Below, piece by piece: positions 13,814-13,861 of a DNA stretch of 13,861 nucleotides. Every line of letters begins with the position of its first letter. Within the stretch, counting starts at the first letter, position 1. Location of the stretch: the NCBI GenBank assembly GCA_035388585.1, contig DAOOQE010000030.1, positions 1 through 13,861 on the forward strand, given 5' to 3'. The DNA is from CAG-492 sp035388585. GTDB lineage: Bacteria; Bacillota; Clostridia; TANB77; CAG-508. The notes below the pieces were generated by a model. The model saw only the letters and a program-made list of their open reading frames with translations. It did not search any database and was not told where the DNA came from. Position numbers and translations under genes: made by a program.

Positions 13814-13822
13814 ATTATACCA
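13814..13822 (-). promoter_or_regulatory. Extended -10 promoter of the tsaC-glycosyltransferase unit
   Basis: On the minus strand TGGTATAAT is a perfect -10 with an extended TGn element. The -35 region 17 bases further up (TTCCTT) is weak, as extended -10 promoters allow. It is the only good promoter seen for the tsaC, glycosyltransferase and DUF1919 genes. Confidence 0.6.
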
Positions 13823-13861
13823 TACTTTTTAATAAAAAGGAATAGTTTTAATTCAAAAAAA

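Noticed and set aside
1..13861. tRNA, rRNA, riboswitch, transposase, prophage or toxin-antitoxin genes
   Set aside because: I looked on both strands for cloverleaf-like G+C clusters, T-box or other leader motifs and typical protein signatures, and found none that hold up by eye.

Overview
The window is a stretch of very AT-rich chromosome from a low-G+C, anaerobic Gram-positive bacterium, most likely an uncultured or gut-type member of the Clostridia. The evidence is a sigma-A of Firmicutes type, a CHC2-type DnaG, a CarD-family RNA polymerase regulator, a two-domain rubrerythrin, strong AGGAGG-like ribosome binding sites throughout, and intergenic DNA that is almost pure A+T. Two runs of exactly 100 N (5128-5227 and 10529-10628) mark it as a scaffolded draft, so adjacency across those points is inferred and their true lengths are unknown. 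All genes but one (rubrerythrin) lie on the minus strand.

Right to left, in the direction of transcription of most genes. At 13157-13780 is tsaC/ywlC (threonylcarbamoyl-AMP synthase). It is followed at short spacing by a two-domain glycosyltransferase (GT2 plus GT-D) and a DUF1919 protein, which ends 9 bases from the second N-gap. Beyond that gap are a polysaccharide pyruvyl transferase-like gene, pth (peptidyl-tRNA hydrolase), an RNase G-type ribonuclease and rimO (ribosomal protein S12 methylthiotransferase). rimO converges on the plus-strand rubrerythrin gene, and a bidirectional terminator lies between them. Left of the first N-gap are dut (dUTPase) with a clear sigma-A promoter, then carD with its own promoter, then the dnaG-rpoD pair. 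The last 370 bases contain no gene.

Functionally, this is a housekeeping region: primer synthesis, the primary sigma factor, an RNA polymerase-binding regulator, nucleotide-pool sanitation, tRNA modification, peptidyl-tRNA recycling, RNA decay and ribosome modification. Set within it are three surface-glycan genes. I found no phage, transposase, CRISPR array, toxin-antitoxin pair, RNA gene or recognisable defence system, and no convincing undescribed multi-gene system.

The least ordinary features are non-coding. Three unrelated tandem-repeat arrays have periods of about 23, 40 and 34 bp in three different intergenic regions. The 23-bp one is built from the last codons and stop of rpoD, and the 34-bp one runs into an assembly gap. 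There are also palindromes just downstream of the dnaG and tsaC promoters, and a hairpin that contains the -35 box of carD. Among the proteins, the RNase G homologue ends just before where the family's zinc-link motif would lie, and the glycosyltransferase carries two catalytic domains.
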